A stretch of DNA of 64,000 nucleotides from Stereocaulon alpinum (Eukaryota > Ascomycota > Lecanoromycetes > Lecanorales > Stereocaulaceae): assembly GCA_018257865.1 (NCBI GenBank), contig JAEUBA010000078.1:62001-126000 (forward strand), given 5' to 3'. Positions 10,970 to 22,651 of the stretch are shown here, piece after piece (positions within the stretch are counted from its first letter, which is position 1; each line of letters opens with the position of its first letter). A program made the translations under genes and the position numbers. Below the pieces are notes generated by a model, which was not told the origin of the DNA, did no database searches, and saw nothing but the letters and a program-made list of their open reading frames with translations.

Positions 10970-12463
10970 TCGGCATGCTCCGTCCACATTTGTATGCCGC
11001 AAGGGCTCTTGTCAGCAATCTTTGGCAATCCAGCAACAAAAAACCACAAAATTCGCAGCCTTGTGTACCGCTCGACGAATCTCCATGGTGTAAACCACTC
11101 CCACACCGAGGATGAGGCGAAAGGTTCCCACGACGCAATGCCGCCTTGACAACTGCAATAGCGGGTATCTAGTAAGGCGGTGGAATGAAGTGGCGACTGC
11201 AAGGCTGATGGCGACCGCTATGCCTATACTTATGTTCAAGTCTTGATGCCCCCAGCTACCCGGTCACCGCATTGAAGGGTATATGCAGGGCAATAATAGG
11301 GGCAACCACAGGGGTGTAATAGGGGTACATATAGGGGGCGCTGCCTCGGAGTTCAGTAACCAATTGATTAGACCATCACATTTCAATAGTTCAGATATCT
11401 CCAAACACGACTACAAAGAGAAAAACAAATAACTAACCCTAACATCTTAACAGGCATTCCATATCGACCATCTCGCCACACTAATCTCCCTGACAAGCAT
11501 CCTCGACACAATCGCAACCCTCAACCACTACTTCAAAAACTGCTGGCCCACTTACACATCAATCGACTAAATCAGCGGCTCTACCCACACATGGCTGGCC
11601 CTCAAGACCTCGATCGCACCATCTATTCAACATACCCACATCGCATTACCGCATGGCACAGTCGACTTAGAGCGTAAGACGCCCGAGCCATTGGTGGCTT
11701 TGTGAGGCTTAGTACGTAATATGACTTTCGGCGCGTTTTCTTCCGCATTGGGATTAATTCTTGAATCCTGGGACCGGCAACGACTTGGGTTATGCACTAT
11801 AGACGTATCTCTCAACAGTTTCTTCTGTCTGTAGAGAGGAATGCTGATTCCGGTATGGGTGCAGGGGGTTTTCTTTGAATTACGTTATGTGCATGCGAAT
11901 CAGAATTATGGTGGTGAAGGTATCGATACCTCGATAGAGGCGGTGGCATTGAAAGAACATGTGAAGGAGGTTCCTAGTATGTATGCCTTGGGGGCTGGAG
12001 ATAGATGAGATGGAGAAGAAGAGTGTAGAAGACTGGTAAATTGCCTTCGGACGTGATTCGTTTTCGTAACAGGATAGAAGGAGAACCATGCCTATCGACG
12101 TCTCCCAATGCATCTTCTCCTACAAATTCACACAAGTCTCAAGCAAAAAACCGAAAATATCATCAACGTGAATTTCATTCATCCTAGCAATCATCCTACT
12201 AGCCCTCAGTATGTGCAGCCCTCAGGCATACCTAAAGACACCTAAGATAGTGAACGCCGTATCGTAGGGTATATCAACACCAAAGGATTCGCTTCCCTCC
12301 GAAAACGATGGCACCAGGTACCTTGGCTCGCCCCGAGCCATTCGCTCATTGTATGAAATCGAGAAAAGGGACATGATGATACAGAGATACCCTTCCCACC
12401 CACCCCCTCGCTATGCAATTGTAATCACCCGTCCGCGTGAGGAGCTCACGAAACACCTTCCAA
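10970..12463. other. intergenic with possible relict coding sequence
   Basis: About 1.5 kb between the WD40 gene and the MED14 stop. After an intron-like end (CTAACCCTAAC...TTAACAG at ~11455) one frame reads about 120 codons with only two internal stops (TAA ~11568, TGA ~11702), starting AFHIDHLATLISLTSILDTI. A 55-codon open frame follows at ~11843-12010 (MLIPVWVQGVFFELRYVH...). A hydrophobic stretch (ISFILAIILLALSM) lies near 12180-12210 after another stop. Family not recognised. Confidence 0.35.
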
Positions 12464-15400
12464 TCAATCAATCTCCACGATCTCGTCTTCCGCCTTCCGC
12501 TTCCTAGGATTCGACTCCGCAGCCACATGTTTGCACGTCCGAAAGACCTCGTCTAATTTGCTAAGAAGATTCTCAACGCCACTTGAATACGCAATCATTC
12601 CTCCTCGTACTCCCCACCAGCCATCTCCTTTACCCCTCATGACGGTCTCCCAAACCTGCTCGACATCCTCGTTCTCGGTCTCCGCTTTCCTGACGCTCGT
12701 ATCGGAAATGAACCACATCACTTCGCCACGCCTATGCCGTAGTCGAATGTCGTAGCCCCCTTTGGCGTAAGGCTCCGAGTATCGAACCTGGTACCACTGC
12801 TCTGAGCGGGTGAGGACATCGACTCCGCCATTAGCTTCGATGGCAGATAGGGCATTAAGGAAGGGCACCGTCATTCGCATTGTTGCCAAGACCGTTGTAA
12901 GATCCTTCGAACGCAGTAGAGTAGTCAGGTGGTCGATGATGCGAAGGTGAGGGTTAGGTGGTGTAAGGGAGATGTACATAGGAGTATCAGCGGCGAAATG
13001 GATGATTGCGTTAAGGATGCTCGGAGATTTGGCGTAAGTGAGGTTGATATGAGTGAGAGAGACGGCGTTGAACTTTATGTTGTGTAACTTGATGGTGGAG
13101 ACGAAGTCGAGTAAGCGTCCTATGGCAGAAAGGCGGCTGGTGAGTTGTGGGACTGTGGTCTCGCCTACTTTGGTGACGAAATGGAAGGCGAGGGTCTGTG
13201 TAGAAGGTTGAAAAGCCACGGAGCGAATGGCGGAGATGACGTCTTTGACGTTGGATATCGTTTTTGATACTCTGACCGAAGCGATATGGACCGCGGAGGT
13301 TCCGGAGGGATCAAGACCACGATACTCAAGCTTGACAATCTCACGTGCCCATGCAAGGTCTGCTTTCTGAGGAGAGCTTCTAAGAGATGCTCCTTGCTCG
13401 GCAGAGAACTGGATGAAGATGTCGACGGAAGGTAATTGACTCTCTGCGCTATTGGGTGTGGACACTTGGATCTTATGTTGTATATTCAATGCTGAGAGAT
13501 GGCAGCTGTCAATATTTTGAGAGATCATGCCGGCAGCAATTTGCTCGATTTGGGCAAGAGATGTAGCCGAAGGATCTATGACCAGAGAGGCTTGCCCAGG
13601 TAATGGTATCTTATAAGCTGCTTGCAATGGTGTTCCAGCTGGGTGATTTGAACTCCCTGGTGCTGTCTCCTTTTCTGAAATGTCTACAACCCACCAGAAG
13701 TCGCCTTCGAGACTCGTAGTAAACGCCAACAGCCAATCGGCACTCCAACTTGGTCGTTTGAAAAATCTCGTCTTTTGAACGCTCTTTGAGAAGATTTGGT
13801 GTATGGTTTCTTTATTAGGATTCAATGATCGTACAGGCTCCCAACCGATGGATCGGGCAGTCGTGTCCACTTCCTCCAGCGAAGCGAATGACCTGAGATG
13901 CACGAATTGAGCAGCTCCGTCACTAGCCGGAGAAAGTAAGCGATTGAGCTCGAACTCGACACGACTGTCCAGTTGCGAGGCTGGTAGTACAGCAAACCTG
14001 CCAGACACTGGCTCCTGCACGACTTTGACCGCCTTTGAGCTAGTGATTTGTACGAGTAGGGATGCGTCCATTGGCTCTGCTGTTGCCGAGTTGCTCTTCA
14101 GCCTCATGTAGCCCCCTGAGTACAACGTTGCCTCGCCCAGCTTAGCAGCCACACTCTGAAAAATGTAGCTCGTGTGCAGCGCAATGACTTGTTTGAGGAT
14201 GTCTGCAAGCGACAGCTCACCCAGTCTCAGGGGAACTTGAAAGTCGTCAACCTCCTTACCATCGCGAAACCATCGTATGGCAATGTGAGGTATACGCATG
14301 ACATTTAAGGAGTAAGGATTGCTGGGGTCTTTGCCGCGTTTGAGACCAATCTCGATCCAATGCTTTGGCCCCGGTCTGTTCAACCAATACTGCACAACAA
14401 CAGATCGATGCACAGGCTCCACTTTGAGGTGCTCAGACCAATTACCTTTTGCCATTCCATAAGCCTGGTTCTTCAGAACGGCAAGCTTGTGAGTGAGGAC
14501 AAGATTATGCAGAAAATTGAACAAGCCTTGTAGACCCTCGCTCTGAAGCAGATGGTTGGCTCTCCCTTCGACTTCATCACGCAACCTGCCAGCCGGGAGG
14601 TCTTTCGGGGTTGGGGAGAAGATGTACCGAAAGTCGACGAAATAAAGCTGCGATGCTGGATCTTCCTCGGCTATAGAGAGGTCGACTTCGAATTCTTCGG
14701 GCACCCTGAATGTGACACGCCCAGATGCTATTGAGAAATCTCTGAAGACCGGCGGAATATTTTCGTGCAAGTTCAATCGGATGGAGAGAAGAGTATTGAT
14801 CCTGCGGAGGGTGCTGAGCAGCTGCTGGGCTGAAAGCGGTTCAGGAGGCAGATAGCCTAGATCTGGCAGCCAGGATGCCTTCCCGAGAGAAAGCACTTCC
14901 AAAGCCGTCTTGATGTCTGGGTTAGGATCCCTGAGCGGTCCAAGCCTCCTCTTGAGCTCTCCCATCCATGAAACACAGGCTTGGTGTTCTAGTCTTCGAT
15001 TGCTGGCCCAGACATTCAGGTCAATAACTTTGCTCACTGCCTCTGCTTGCCGAGCCCATTTTGAGAGGATCAGTATTTTAATGAATTGCGCCCTTCTGTC
15101 ACTTGCAAAATTGAGCATGCGCAGCTTTTTCTGAACGTTTGCATCCCCAGTGGCTCCGTTCCCATTGTCGTGATGGTTCAAGTGGCTGAGCGACCCGTTG
15201 AGACTAGGCTGTGGAATAGGCAACTCTGACATATCGTTGATGACGTCTGTAAGACCATTGAAGGTCTCCTGGACAAGCCTGGATATGAGGGTGGAAAAGG
15301 GAACGTAGCCGAAAGTAATATGTTCAATTTCCGGTGGGAGTTGACCCGCAAGATTCTCGATTGCAGCCGAAGTCTTGCGCTGAGTCTCCGTTGGCGTGGG

Positions 15401-15598
15401 GAAGGTGCCGTTAACGTATGTTCCATTCACCAGGCCATTCACCCCATTTGTGTGCGTGCTACCATTTGCATAGTCCTCCATCTTGACCTCCTCGATGTTT
15501 CCACCAGTCACACCCCCAGATTTCGTGTCGCCTAGCACCTTGATCCCGCCGGATCCCTTGTTGCAGAGCGTCGCCGATCTGGGCACGATACCTGGCAT
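12464..15598 (-). CDS. MED14: Mediator complex subunit 14 (Rgr1)
   Basis: Central scaffold subunit joining head, middle and tail of Mediator, the coactivator bridging activators and RNA polymerase II. The open frame reaches 15793, but its upstream part has no ATG. The first in-frame ATG (15598) gives MPGIVPRSATL; fungal Med14 proteins commonly start MPG, so I use it (1044 aa, single exon). The N-terminal Med14 domain follows a low-complexity Asn/Gly-rich lead: QLPPEIEHITFGYVPFSTLI, then ILSKWARQAEAVSKVIDLNV and LPDLGYLPPEPLSAQQLLSTL. The remainder is the long helical/beta repeat region of Rgr1 and ends in a basic segment PRKRKAEDEIVEID that could serve as a nuclear signal. No lesion seen. The gene is divergent from ATG22 across ~1.4 kb. 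Confidence 0.9.
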   Translation of the reverse strand: MPGIVPRSATLCNKGSGGIKVLGDTKSGGVTGGNIEEVKMEDYANGSTHTNGVNGLVNGTYVNGTFPTPTETQRKTSAAIENLAGQLPPEIEHITFGYVPFSTLISRLVQETFNGLTDVINDMSELPIPQPSLNGSLSHLNHHDNGNGATGDANVQKKLRMLNFASDRRAQFIKILILSKWARQAEAVSKVIDLNVWASNRRLEHQACVSWMGELKRRLGPLRDPNPDIKTALEVLSLGKASWLPDLGYLPPEPLSAQQLLSTLRRINTLLSIRLNLHENIPPVFRDFSIASGRVTFRVPEEFEVDLSIAEEDPASQLYFVDFRYIFSPTPKDLPAGRLRDEVEGRANHLLQSEGLQGLFNFLHNLVLTHKLAVLKNQAYGMAKGNWSEHLKVEPVHRSVVVQYWLNRPGPKHWIEIGLKRGKDPSNPYSLNVMRIPHIAIRWFRDGKEVDDFQVPLRLGELSLADILKQVIALHTSYIFQSVAAKLGEATLYSGGYMRLKSNSATAEPMDASLLVQITSSKAVKVVQEPVSGRFAVLPASQLDSRVEFELNRLLSPASDGAAQFVHLRSFASLEEVDTTARSIGWEPVRSLNPNKETIHQIFSKSVQKTRFFKRPSWSADWLLAFTTSLEGDFWWVVDISEKETAPGSSNHPAGTPLQAAYKIPLPGQASLVIDPSATSLAQIEQIAAGMISQNIDSCHLSALNIQHKIQVSTPNSAESQLPSVDIFIQFSAEQGASLRSSPQKADLAWAREIVKLEYRGLDPSGTSAVHIASVRVSKTISNVKDVISAIRSVAFQPSTQTLAFHFVTKVGETTVPQLTSRLSAIGRLLDFVSTIKLHNIKFNAVSLTHINLTYAKSPSILNAIIHFAADTPMYISLTPPNPHLRIIDHLTTLLRSKDLTTVLATMRMTVPFLNALSAIEANGGVDVLTRSEQWYQVRYSEPYAKGGYDIRLRHRRGEVMWFISDTSVRKAETENEDVEQVWETVMRGKGDGWWGVRGGMIAYSSGVENLLSKLDEVFRTCKHVAAESNPRKRKAEDEIVEID

Positions 15599-16994
15599 AC
15601 TGTGCGCTTCGGCCGCGACGCTGTCGTCCGCTTCGCCGTTTCTCTCCACGAACACTCCATTCACCGCCCTCCCCTTCCCCTCCGACGTTTCCCTCCCCTC
15701 GCGCTTTATCGACTCTATCTTGCCCTGCCAATCAACATTCGAGGTAGGGCCTGGGAAGGTGTGGGACTGCGACGATGTCGAAGGGATGAGCAAAATGCTA
15801 TCGACGGGGTGGTTCTAGCATGTGTTGATGCGACCAGCGTCGAAAAGGTGAGACGGGCAAGGAAGGTGAAGAAGCGGAGGAGGTGGGTGTGTCAATCGCT
15901 GTTGAAGCCGTGGGGTCAAAGCGGCTCTGCGCGATGCCGATGAGCTGTTCGTCGCCTTGGTGTGCTGTTATGAACGGGCGCGCAAGAGTAGCTATACAGG
16001 CCCGTCACCTGCGCGGTCGGTCCATTTAGGAGAGGATGAAGAAACAGAGGTGAGATCTTGTTGGGTGGGATCGTTTCACTATGGAATGCGGTAGGTTAGA
16101 CAAGCACACTAGCGCCAGCCCTAGTTTTGTGATGCGCGGGCGAATCACCAGATTTAGCACAAAGGAAAGAACATTACAACAATAAACAAGTTACCAGAAC
16201 AGCAATGCCTTTCGACAACTGTTTGCATCGAGAACAACATTAAGATTCTCGCTATATTGAACTCGCAACCTGGTCTGCCCTGACCTGCCCTGCCCTGCCC
16301 TGCCCTGCCAATGTCCGGTGCCGCATCTACAACAGCATAACAGTACGCCTTGAATCTTAACAGGCGCCCGAGGACTGAAAGGACTTGGGTATCCTGGCCT
16401 ACGGTATGGACTGAACATGCCACTGAACAAAGGTCCTTCGCTACCGAGCAACCGATCCACCCGTCCCCCATCTGCCCCGTCTCCCATGTCCTTGATACCT
16501 TGTAGATGCGCATGGCAACACTGCACACTGCTTGGTCCAGGCGCGTGCTTTTGTGGCAGTTGGCAGGGGTTATTCACTACTCCGTTGGTTATCAGCGGCG
16601 CCGACTGGGAAATCTCGGGCTTTAGCTTAGTTCAATTTATGACAGTCTACATAGTGCTAGTACTGTGAGATAACCAGCTGACCTCCCCGTGCCCCTCACA
16701 ATGTTGTAATCCTGTATACAGCCGAGCAGCTGCAGACGTGGTGTCGCACCATTGAGCCAACAACGTGGGGAAGAAGACGTGGGATGACGAGGGAGAGGCT
16801 GGAGGAGCGAGAGGACTCGAATTAGGCTTCCCAGGAACCAATCCGATTGACGGGCTCACGGGGAAGGTCACCCCTAGAACTAGTTCCCTGACTCCCTGAC
16901 AAGTTGACAACGTCTACCTAAGGGCAGCGCAAGGGTTCACGTTCTCTCTGGCATTCTGGGTAGTTCTAGCTGCTGGTCTGATCATCAATCCATT
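15599..16994. other. divergent MED14/ATG22 intergenic region
   Basis: About 1.4 kb between two divergent starts. The part next to MED14 is the translatable but ATG-less leader of that gene. A pentanucleotide microsatellite lies at 16275-16309. Otherwise only short frames without recognisable content. Confidence 0.5.
16275..16309. repeat. (CCCTG)n pentanucleotide microsatellite
   Basis: About six units of CTGCC/CCCTG, the second imperfect (CTGAC), in the MED14-ATG22 intergenic region. Confidence 0.85.
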
Positions 16995-19087
16995 ATGGTA
17001 TTTCCATCACTCTTCACTGTCCTGCTTCATTCTCCCTGCTCATTGTCAGGTTCTTCGCAATGAACCGCCGAGGCAAACCGGTCAAGGAGATCCCCCAGTT
17101 CCCAAATCATCAGCCTTCTCACCCACTTCATCCTCCTACGCCGATGACGAACATTCCATAAGCTCAGTCTCAAGTCGGCTGAGCATGGAGCGCAACCACG
17201 ACTTCGAGTCTACTCTTGACCAACCCCACTACCCTGGTGAAGATACGCGCTTGACAAGCAAAAAAGAGTTATCGGGTTGGTACAGTTATGGCTGGGCTGC
17301 TGAGGTATGGCGTCTCCTTGCAACGGCTTCACTTTAAGTATCTAACAACTTATACAAAGGTCTTCGTCATTTGCGGGGTGGGGTCCTTTATACCAATTAC
17401 TTTGGAGCAGCTGGCCCGCGAACGAGGTGTCCTCTTGTCCGATCGATCCAAGCCCTGTTCAGGCACTTTCAAAACCTTGACTCCCAATGCCAATCATTCT
17501 ATTCCACACGATGTTACACGAACATTCTCACCACGAGTCGATACGGGCCAATGTATCATAAATTTCCTGGGCGCGGAAATTAACACTGCGAGCTTCGCTA
17601 TGTATACATTCTCAATCAGCGTCCTTGTCCAAGCTCTCTTGATCATCTCCATGAGTGGAGCCGCGGACCATGGTCTATACAGAAAGAGCTTCCTTCTCAT
17701 CTTCGCTTTTACTGGCTCCGTTGCAACAATGCTCTTTCTCGTGGTGGTTCCGCAAGTTTACGTACTGGGCGCATTGCTAGCGATCGTCTCTAATACCTGC
17801 TTTGGCGCCTCATTCGTGTTACTCAATTCCTTCCTCCCCGTCCTTGTTCGTCGCCATCCTTCGATACAGGCAGTAGTCTCCAAGTCCGAAGAAGACTTGA
17901 GAGCCTCTGAAGGGCTCCATCGCGTTGATGCGAACATGGATGAAGATGGACGTGGATTGGAGAGTTCCACGGACGCTTTGCTACAGTCCACCGAGGCTCA
18001 CCGAACAATCTCGGTATCTACATCGACTTCACCAGCATCTCCAGCGCTACAGTTGTCTACCAGGATTTCTTCATACGGTATAGGCATTGGGTATATAGCG
18101 GCGGTCATTGTCCAGACTCTCGGCATAATGCTCGTTTTAGTCATCGGAAATCGTGTAACTTCAACCACTCTAACGCTTCGAATTGTCCTCTTTTTCGTTG
18201 GTCTTTGGTGGTTCACGTTCACAGTTCCAGCAGCACTCTGGCTACGTCCACGGCCAGGTCCACCACTACCCTTTTCGGATGATAGCAAGCAAACGCGGAG
18301 CTGGGCAGGCTATATAGCCTATGCATGGCGATCACTGTTCAAGACGATCATGAGGGCCCGCCGCCTTAAAGACGTCATGCTGTTCTTAGCTGCATGGTTC
18401 CTCCTGAGCGACAGTATCGCTACGGTCAGTGGTACCGCGGTATTGTTCGCTAAGACCGAGTTACATATGGCGCCTGCTGCTCTTGCGCTTATCAGCCTTA
18501 TCGGCACATTGACGGGAGTCGTTGGAGCCTTTTCCTGGAGTAAGCTATCTCGCTGGTTGAATATCCGTCCATCACAGACCATTATCGCTTGCATATGTCT
18601 ATTCGAGGTTATCCCAGTTTACGGGCTCCTAGGCTACATACCTACGATACAACGGCTTGGGGTCATCGGCCTGCAGCAGCCATGGGAGATGTATCCCCTG
18701 GGTGCTATATATGGTTTTGTACTGGGAGGCTTGTCTTCGTATTGCCGCAGTCTATTTGGAGAACTTATTCCTCCTGGCTCTGAAGCAGCTTTCTACGCAC
18801 TATATGCCATTACTGACAAAGGATCGAGTGTATTTGGGCCGGCTATTGTGGGGGCTATTACTGATCGGTACGGCGAGATCAGGCCTGCCTTTTTCTTTCT
18901 AGCAGTATTGATCTTCATACCACTGCCGCTCATGCTGTTGGTGGACGTGGATCGGGGCAAGAGAGAAGGTGCGCAGATGGCTAGAGACCTCCTGGGAAAG
19001 AAAGACTCAGAAACGCCTCTGCCAAATGATGACGGCACTATTCGCCTCATCGATGAAGAGGAGGATAGGCGAGATGGTTATTCTTAA
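16995..19087 (+). CDS. ATG22: Atg22 vacuolar amino-acid effluxer
   Basis: MFS-like vacuolar membrane protein that exports amino acids released by autophagic breakdown. Proposed exons 16995-16997, 17050-17304 and 17360-19087 (661 aa). The intron at 17305-17359 is certain: removing it joins ELSGWYSYGWAAE to VFVICGVGSFIPITLEQLAR, the Atg22 N-terminal block, with a TCTAAC branch. The 5' end is less sure: the frame is open to an acceptor at 17049, and a GTATTT donor directly after the ATG at 16995 would supply a start codon alone in exon 1; otherwise the start is the ATG at 17185. About twelve hydrophobic segments follow, with a long hydrophilic loop (~residues 260-340) as in the family, NTCFGASFVLLNSFLPVLVRR and SSYCRSLFGELIPPGSEAAFYALYAITDKGSS being characteristic. 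The acidic tail ends at 19087. Confidence 0.9.
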
Positions 19088-19515
19088 CTGCTGGGATATC
19101 TTGGACAAGGCAAGGGACTTCTGGATTTAGCGATGGCGTTGGGGGGTACTTATTGATTATAAGGTGGAGCTTGCTATTCGCTTGGTAGATTTCAAACGAT
19201 GTAGCATATCATGCCTAAAAGAGGTCTTCCACGTGGTCACTTTCGTACGTTAGGCTAGTACGCTAGCGATTGTCACTGCAGTTTAGCAGCTTAGCAGCTT
19301 CCGGCAGCAAAAGTTCGTGCTAAGTAAGTGCCTAACATAATTTACAACGTCCCCGACAATTGAGCCAACCTCATTAGGCTGGGCTGATGCATGCCTTAGG
19401 TTGACCCGTTCTGAGTCATTATCAAGATCTGGTCCATACGCTATCTCACGTTCCTCGTCTTTGCTGGTGCACAGCTGTTGTCAATAATTGTCCACAACCT
19501 AAGAAACATCGCTCA
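19088..19515. other. intergenic
   Basis: About 430 bases between ATG22 and the dioxygenase gene. No gene, repeat or motif that I can support. Confidence 0.5.
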
Positions 19516-20821
19516 ATGGCCGCTCTTTCAATGCTGGAAGGCTACCAGGTATCCCCCACAAAAGGGTTCTTGCCAGCAGAACCTCCATTGAGACGCCTGC
19601 CGAAATGTTACGAGAGCTGGGAATTAATCTGCTCAGACCTCCCTGCGTTGATACAGAGCGGCCAAATAACCAATGCTGTCGACGAACTGCAACTCTGCTC
19701 TACAGACTCGCTAAGTTCGGAGCCAGAGTGGAGAAGAGCTTACGTACTGCTTGGTTTCATGGCAAATGCATACCTATGGGGTCCCGAACGTCCTGTAAAC
19801 GTACATAATATATCAATGCGCATGCGTTTTACTTAGGACTGATGGAAATACGATAGCGATTACCTGCGAGCTTATCCATCCCATTCCTAGCCGTCTCAGA
19901 GCATCTCGAGATACCACCTTTTCCCACCTACGCCGCGCAAAATCTGTGGAATGTCCATAGTATCGACCCAACACAGCCAATGCATGATCCCGCAAATATT
20001 CACGCATCTGTGAGCTTCACAGGCGCGCCTGACGAAGTCTGGTTCTTCGCCGTGCCCGCAGCAATCGAGGCTCGCGGCGCGCCCATGATCCCACTCGCTC
20101 TCGAGGCATTTGAAGCGGCTTCATCACACAATGCCAAGCTCGTGATCAATTGCTTAAACCAGATATCGGGGCACCTTGACGGCTGTACTCACATTCTTCC
20201 TAGGATGTACGAGCGGAACAATCCAAACTTCTTTTACAACCGCATTCGCCCTTTCTTGTCAGGGAGACAGACTTCTCCTGAATTGTCTGATGGACTGTAC
20301 TATGAAGAGGGGAACGGCAAGAGTAGACTCCTACGATACAAGGGTCCAACTGCTGCTCAGAGCTCGTTGTGGCAATTTGTCGATATCGCCCTTGGCGTAT
20401 CACATGATGACAAAGTCATCCTAGTATACCTCACCGTCATGGAAGGTGTTACAAGATACGATCTTGCTGACTTCAGCATTAGGAGATGAGACAATCTATG
20501 CCAGGGTCCCACCGGCGCTTCCTCGCACATGTAGCGAAAATTGCTAACATCCGAGAGTATGTCACTTTTCATCCACAAGAGTCCAGACTGCATGCCGCTT
20601 TCAACATGTGCCTCGAGTCTCTGGTCGCATTCAGGAACAAACATGTACAGATGGTCTCTCGCTATATTGTGGTCCCATCCAGAGCACCATCGAAAGCCTT
20701 CAGGAACAACAACGAATCTGTGGTAATCAATGGCGCAGCAAAAGGCACCGGCGGGACTGCCCCTGTAGAGTTCTTGAAGCAAGTTCGAGACGAAACGCGG
20801 GAGAGTCGACTTCGTAGATAA
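19516..20821 (+). CDS. indoleamine 2,3-dioxygenase, three exons
   Basis: Heme enzyme that opens the indole ring of tryptophan to N-formylkynurenine, the first step of the kynurenine/NAD route. Exons: 19516-19800, 19857-20414 (or -20396, depending on which of two GT donors is used) and 20483-20821, about 393 aa. Family blocks: YQVSPTKGFLPAEPPLRRLP at the N-terminus, WRRAYVLLGFMANAYLWG, then after intron 1 SIPFLAVSEHLEIPPFPTYA, VPAAIEARGAPMIPLALEAF, FYNRIRPFLSG, YKGPTAAQSSLWQFVDIALG and, after intron 2, MPGSHRRFLAHVAKIANIREY, whose His (~291) is the expected proximal heme ligand, followed by RNKHVQMVSRYIVVPSR. Intron 1 is 56 nt; intron 2 ends TTCAGCATTAG. The protein is slightly short compared with other fungal IDOs; the segment just before MPGSHRRFL is reduced. 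Confidence 0.92.
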
Positions 20822-21155
20822 GGCAGACATATGATAAGAGTGCGAGGAAGGTGGGTTGTAGGAAGGCACTCAAAACGCAATATGAGTATGTGTAATAGCT
20901 CATTATATAGTGTTAAGCCGATCTTGTTTACTATGACACCTTGTTGGGTGCTACACTCGCTGTGATCGTCAACGACAGAGTCGTACCTTATCTAATCGGC
21001 TACCCGTGCTCGCCGTGCAAAGGCTACCTTCGATAGAGCTTCTTACCAACTCTCCGCTATCCACCTAGAGATACTGGGCCAAATCCCACTTCCCTCTGTC
21101 TCTGATTCTTACTCAAACGGACCGCCCTCTACACTTCTGACCGCCTTCTACGAAA

Positions 21156-21780
21156 ATGAGTCGCGGAGGCAAGTTAGCTCCCGAAGTGAATCGGTAAGTC
21201 ACTGTCTACTCTGCTGGCTTCGGACTGTCGAGTACGGGCTGACCTGCGTTCTTACTTTAGAGCTCTCTTCGTCAAAAACCTCAGGTCAGTCTAGTGTCTT
21301 CATTACGAATCACTACTATCGCTATCATGTGGGTGTGGGGCAAAGTATCACAGAGCTAACTTCAGCCATGCAGCTACAATGTCACACCAGAAGAGCTTTT
21401 CGATCTGTTCGGCAAGTTCGGACCTGTCCGGTACGTTGCAACCGTTCGGGCGACACAGGGCAGCTTTGGCTGATTGGTGTGATAGACAAATACGGCAGGG
21501 TATGGCAAACAACACAAAAGGCACAGCATTCGTGGTATATGAGGATGTGATGGATGCGAAACAGGCGTGTGATAAATTGAACGGGTTCAACTTTCAGAAT
21601 CGCTATCTCGTTGGTACGCCAAACGTTCCGCATATTTCAATGTATCTGTGGGAGGGATGCTGATGGAGAGATGATACAGTTCTGTACCACCAACCCGAGA
21701 AGATGGCGAAAACGAAGGAGGATCTGGCCGAGAGGCAGGAAAACTTGGAAAAGCTCAAAAAGCAGCATGGTATTGACTGA
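21156..21780 (+). CDS. SF3B6: SF3b p14 subunit (RRM splicing factor), five exons
   Basis: Small RRM subunit of the U2 snRNP SF3b complex, lying at the branch-point adenosine and binding SF3B1. Exons 21156-21193, 21261-21284, 21374-21430, 21486-21613 and 21680-21780 give 115 aa, matching the ~120 aa family length. Joined blocks: LAPEVNR, ALFVKNLS (RNP2), YNVTPEELFDLFGKFGPVR, QIRQGMANNTKGTAFVVYED (RNP1 in GTAFVVY), AKQACDKLNGFNFQNRYLVV and LYHQPEKMAKTKEDLAERQ with the C-terminal helix ending KQHGID. Every junction keeps phase and has GT...AG borders. Being intron-rich is unusual in this window: four introns in a 350-nt coding sequence. Confidence 0.93.
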
Positions 21781-21957
21781 GGTTTGGATTTATGGGCAAG
21801 CTACGGCATTGATTGGAGTACTGGCGCACGAGGGTTTGATGGCTGGGTAGCACGATACTGTACGCATGAGGACTATCGAGGGTGATGGGCGCAAAGATGG
21901 TTTGGGCAGGCGGAGATTTAGCTGAAGCAAGTATCATAACCGTTCAGGAAAGGCCCT

Positions 21958-22401
21958 ATGGGAGCCATCCGAAATGCAAATCTCATTTACTTTGAAGATG
22001 GTGCATTATCTCGTCTTTTGCCTACCTTACCTTATTCAAACAGGCAGGCTCTTGCGACTGCCAATGAATCTTGGACTAAAACTTGGTTCCCAATATTTTG
22101 GCTTACATTCATTGAATTTTGCCTGTATTTGGCCTCAAATATGGTGGGAGAAAATTGGCACATTCTACTGATAGTACTTAGTATGTTGGTATGTTTGGGC
22201 AAAGCAGTTAGGCGCGACGAGTTGCCAGAACCAGAACCAGAACCAGAACAAGAACTTCAAGTCGATCTTTCCCGAATAGACGCCTCGCACGCGGTGGCGC
22301 AGCGTTCCCTTCACGCAGCCCCTTCGCCCCACAACCACCAAGAAAAGTCATCCTCTGTACATACTATACTTGCTGTACACTTCATGAAAGCTTCATTATA
22401 G
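21958..22401 (+). CDS. hypothetical small membrane protein
   Basis: Not recognised. A 147-codon frame with two adjacent hydrophobic segments (WFPIFWLTFIEFCLYLAS, residues ~43-60, and WHILLIVLSMLVCLG, ~67-81) followed by an acidic Pro-Glu repeat from four CCAGAA hexamers and a hydrophilic tail. It sits between SF3B6 and the STIMATE-like gene on the same strand. Transmembrane hairpin plus simple repeat makes a real protein plausible, but nothing confirms expression. Confidence 0.4.
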   Translation: MGAIRNANLIYFEDGALSRLLPTLPYSNRQALATANESWTKTWFPIFWLTFIEFCLYLASNMVGENWHILLIVLSMLVCLGKAVRRDELPEPEPEPEQELQVDLSRIDASHAVAQRSLHAAPSPHNHQEKSSSVHTILAVHFMKASL

Positions 22402-22651
22402 AGTATCTGGAATACACTTCTCAAATGTCATGGTCCCGGTGACTGTTCCAGCGCCCCTCTCCGGCCGTTAAACGCCACTGGTGCCAAACCCAAGAGCCCG
22501 CTTTAGATTCGCCTGTCCCCTTTGTTTGGGAACAACTCCATATAGTCCATTACACTGTGTCTTTTGAACAGGCAGAGCTTTGCGATACTCGGCAATTTCT
22601 CCAGATCTGACCTGAACGCCTTCCCCGTTTCGAATACCACTTTTGGCGTCC

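Noticed and set aside
11435..11448. Two CCTAAC-like units resembling telomeric repeat
   Set aside because: Only two units; better explained as a branch-point-like CTAAC doublet.
15599..15793. N-terminal extension of MED14
   Set aside because: The open stretch has no ATG and is preceded by an in-frame stop; MPG start at 15598 fits the family.
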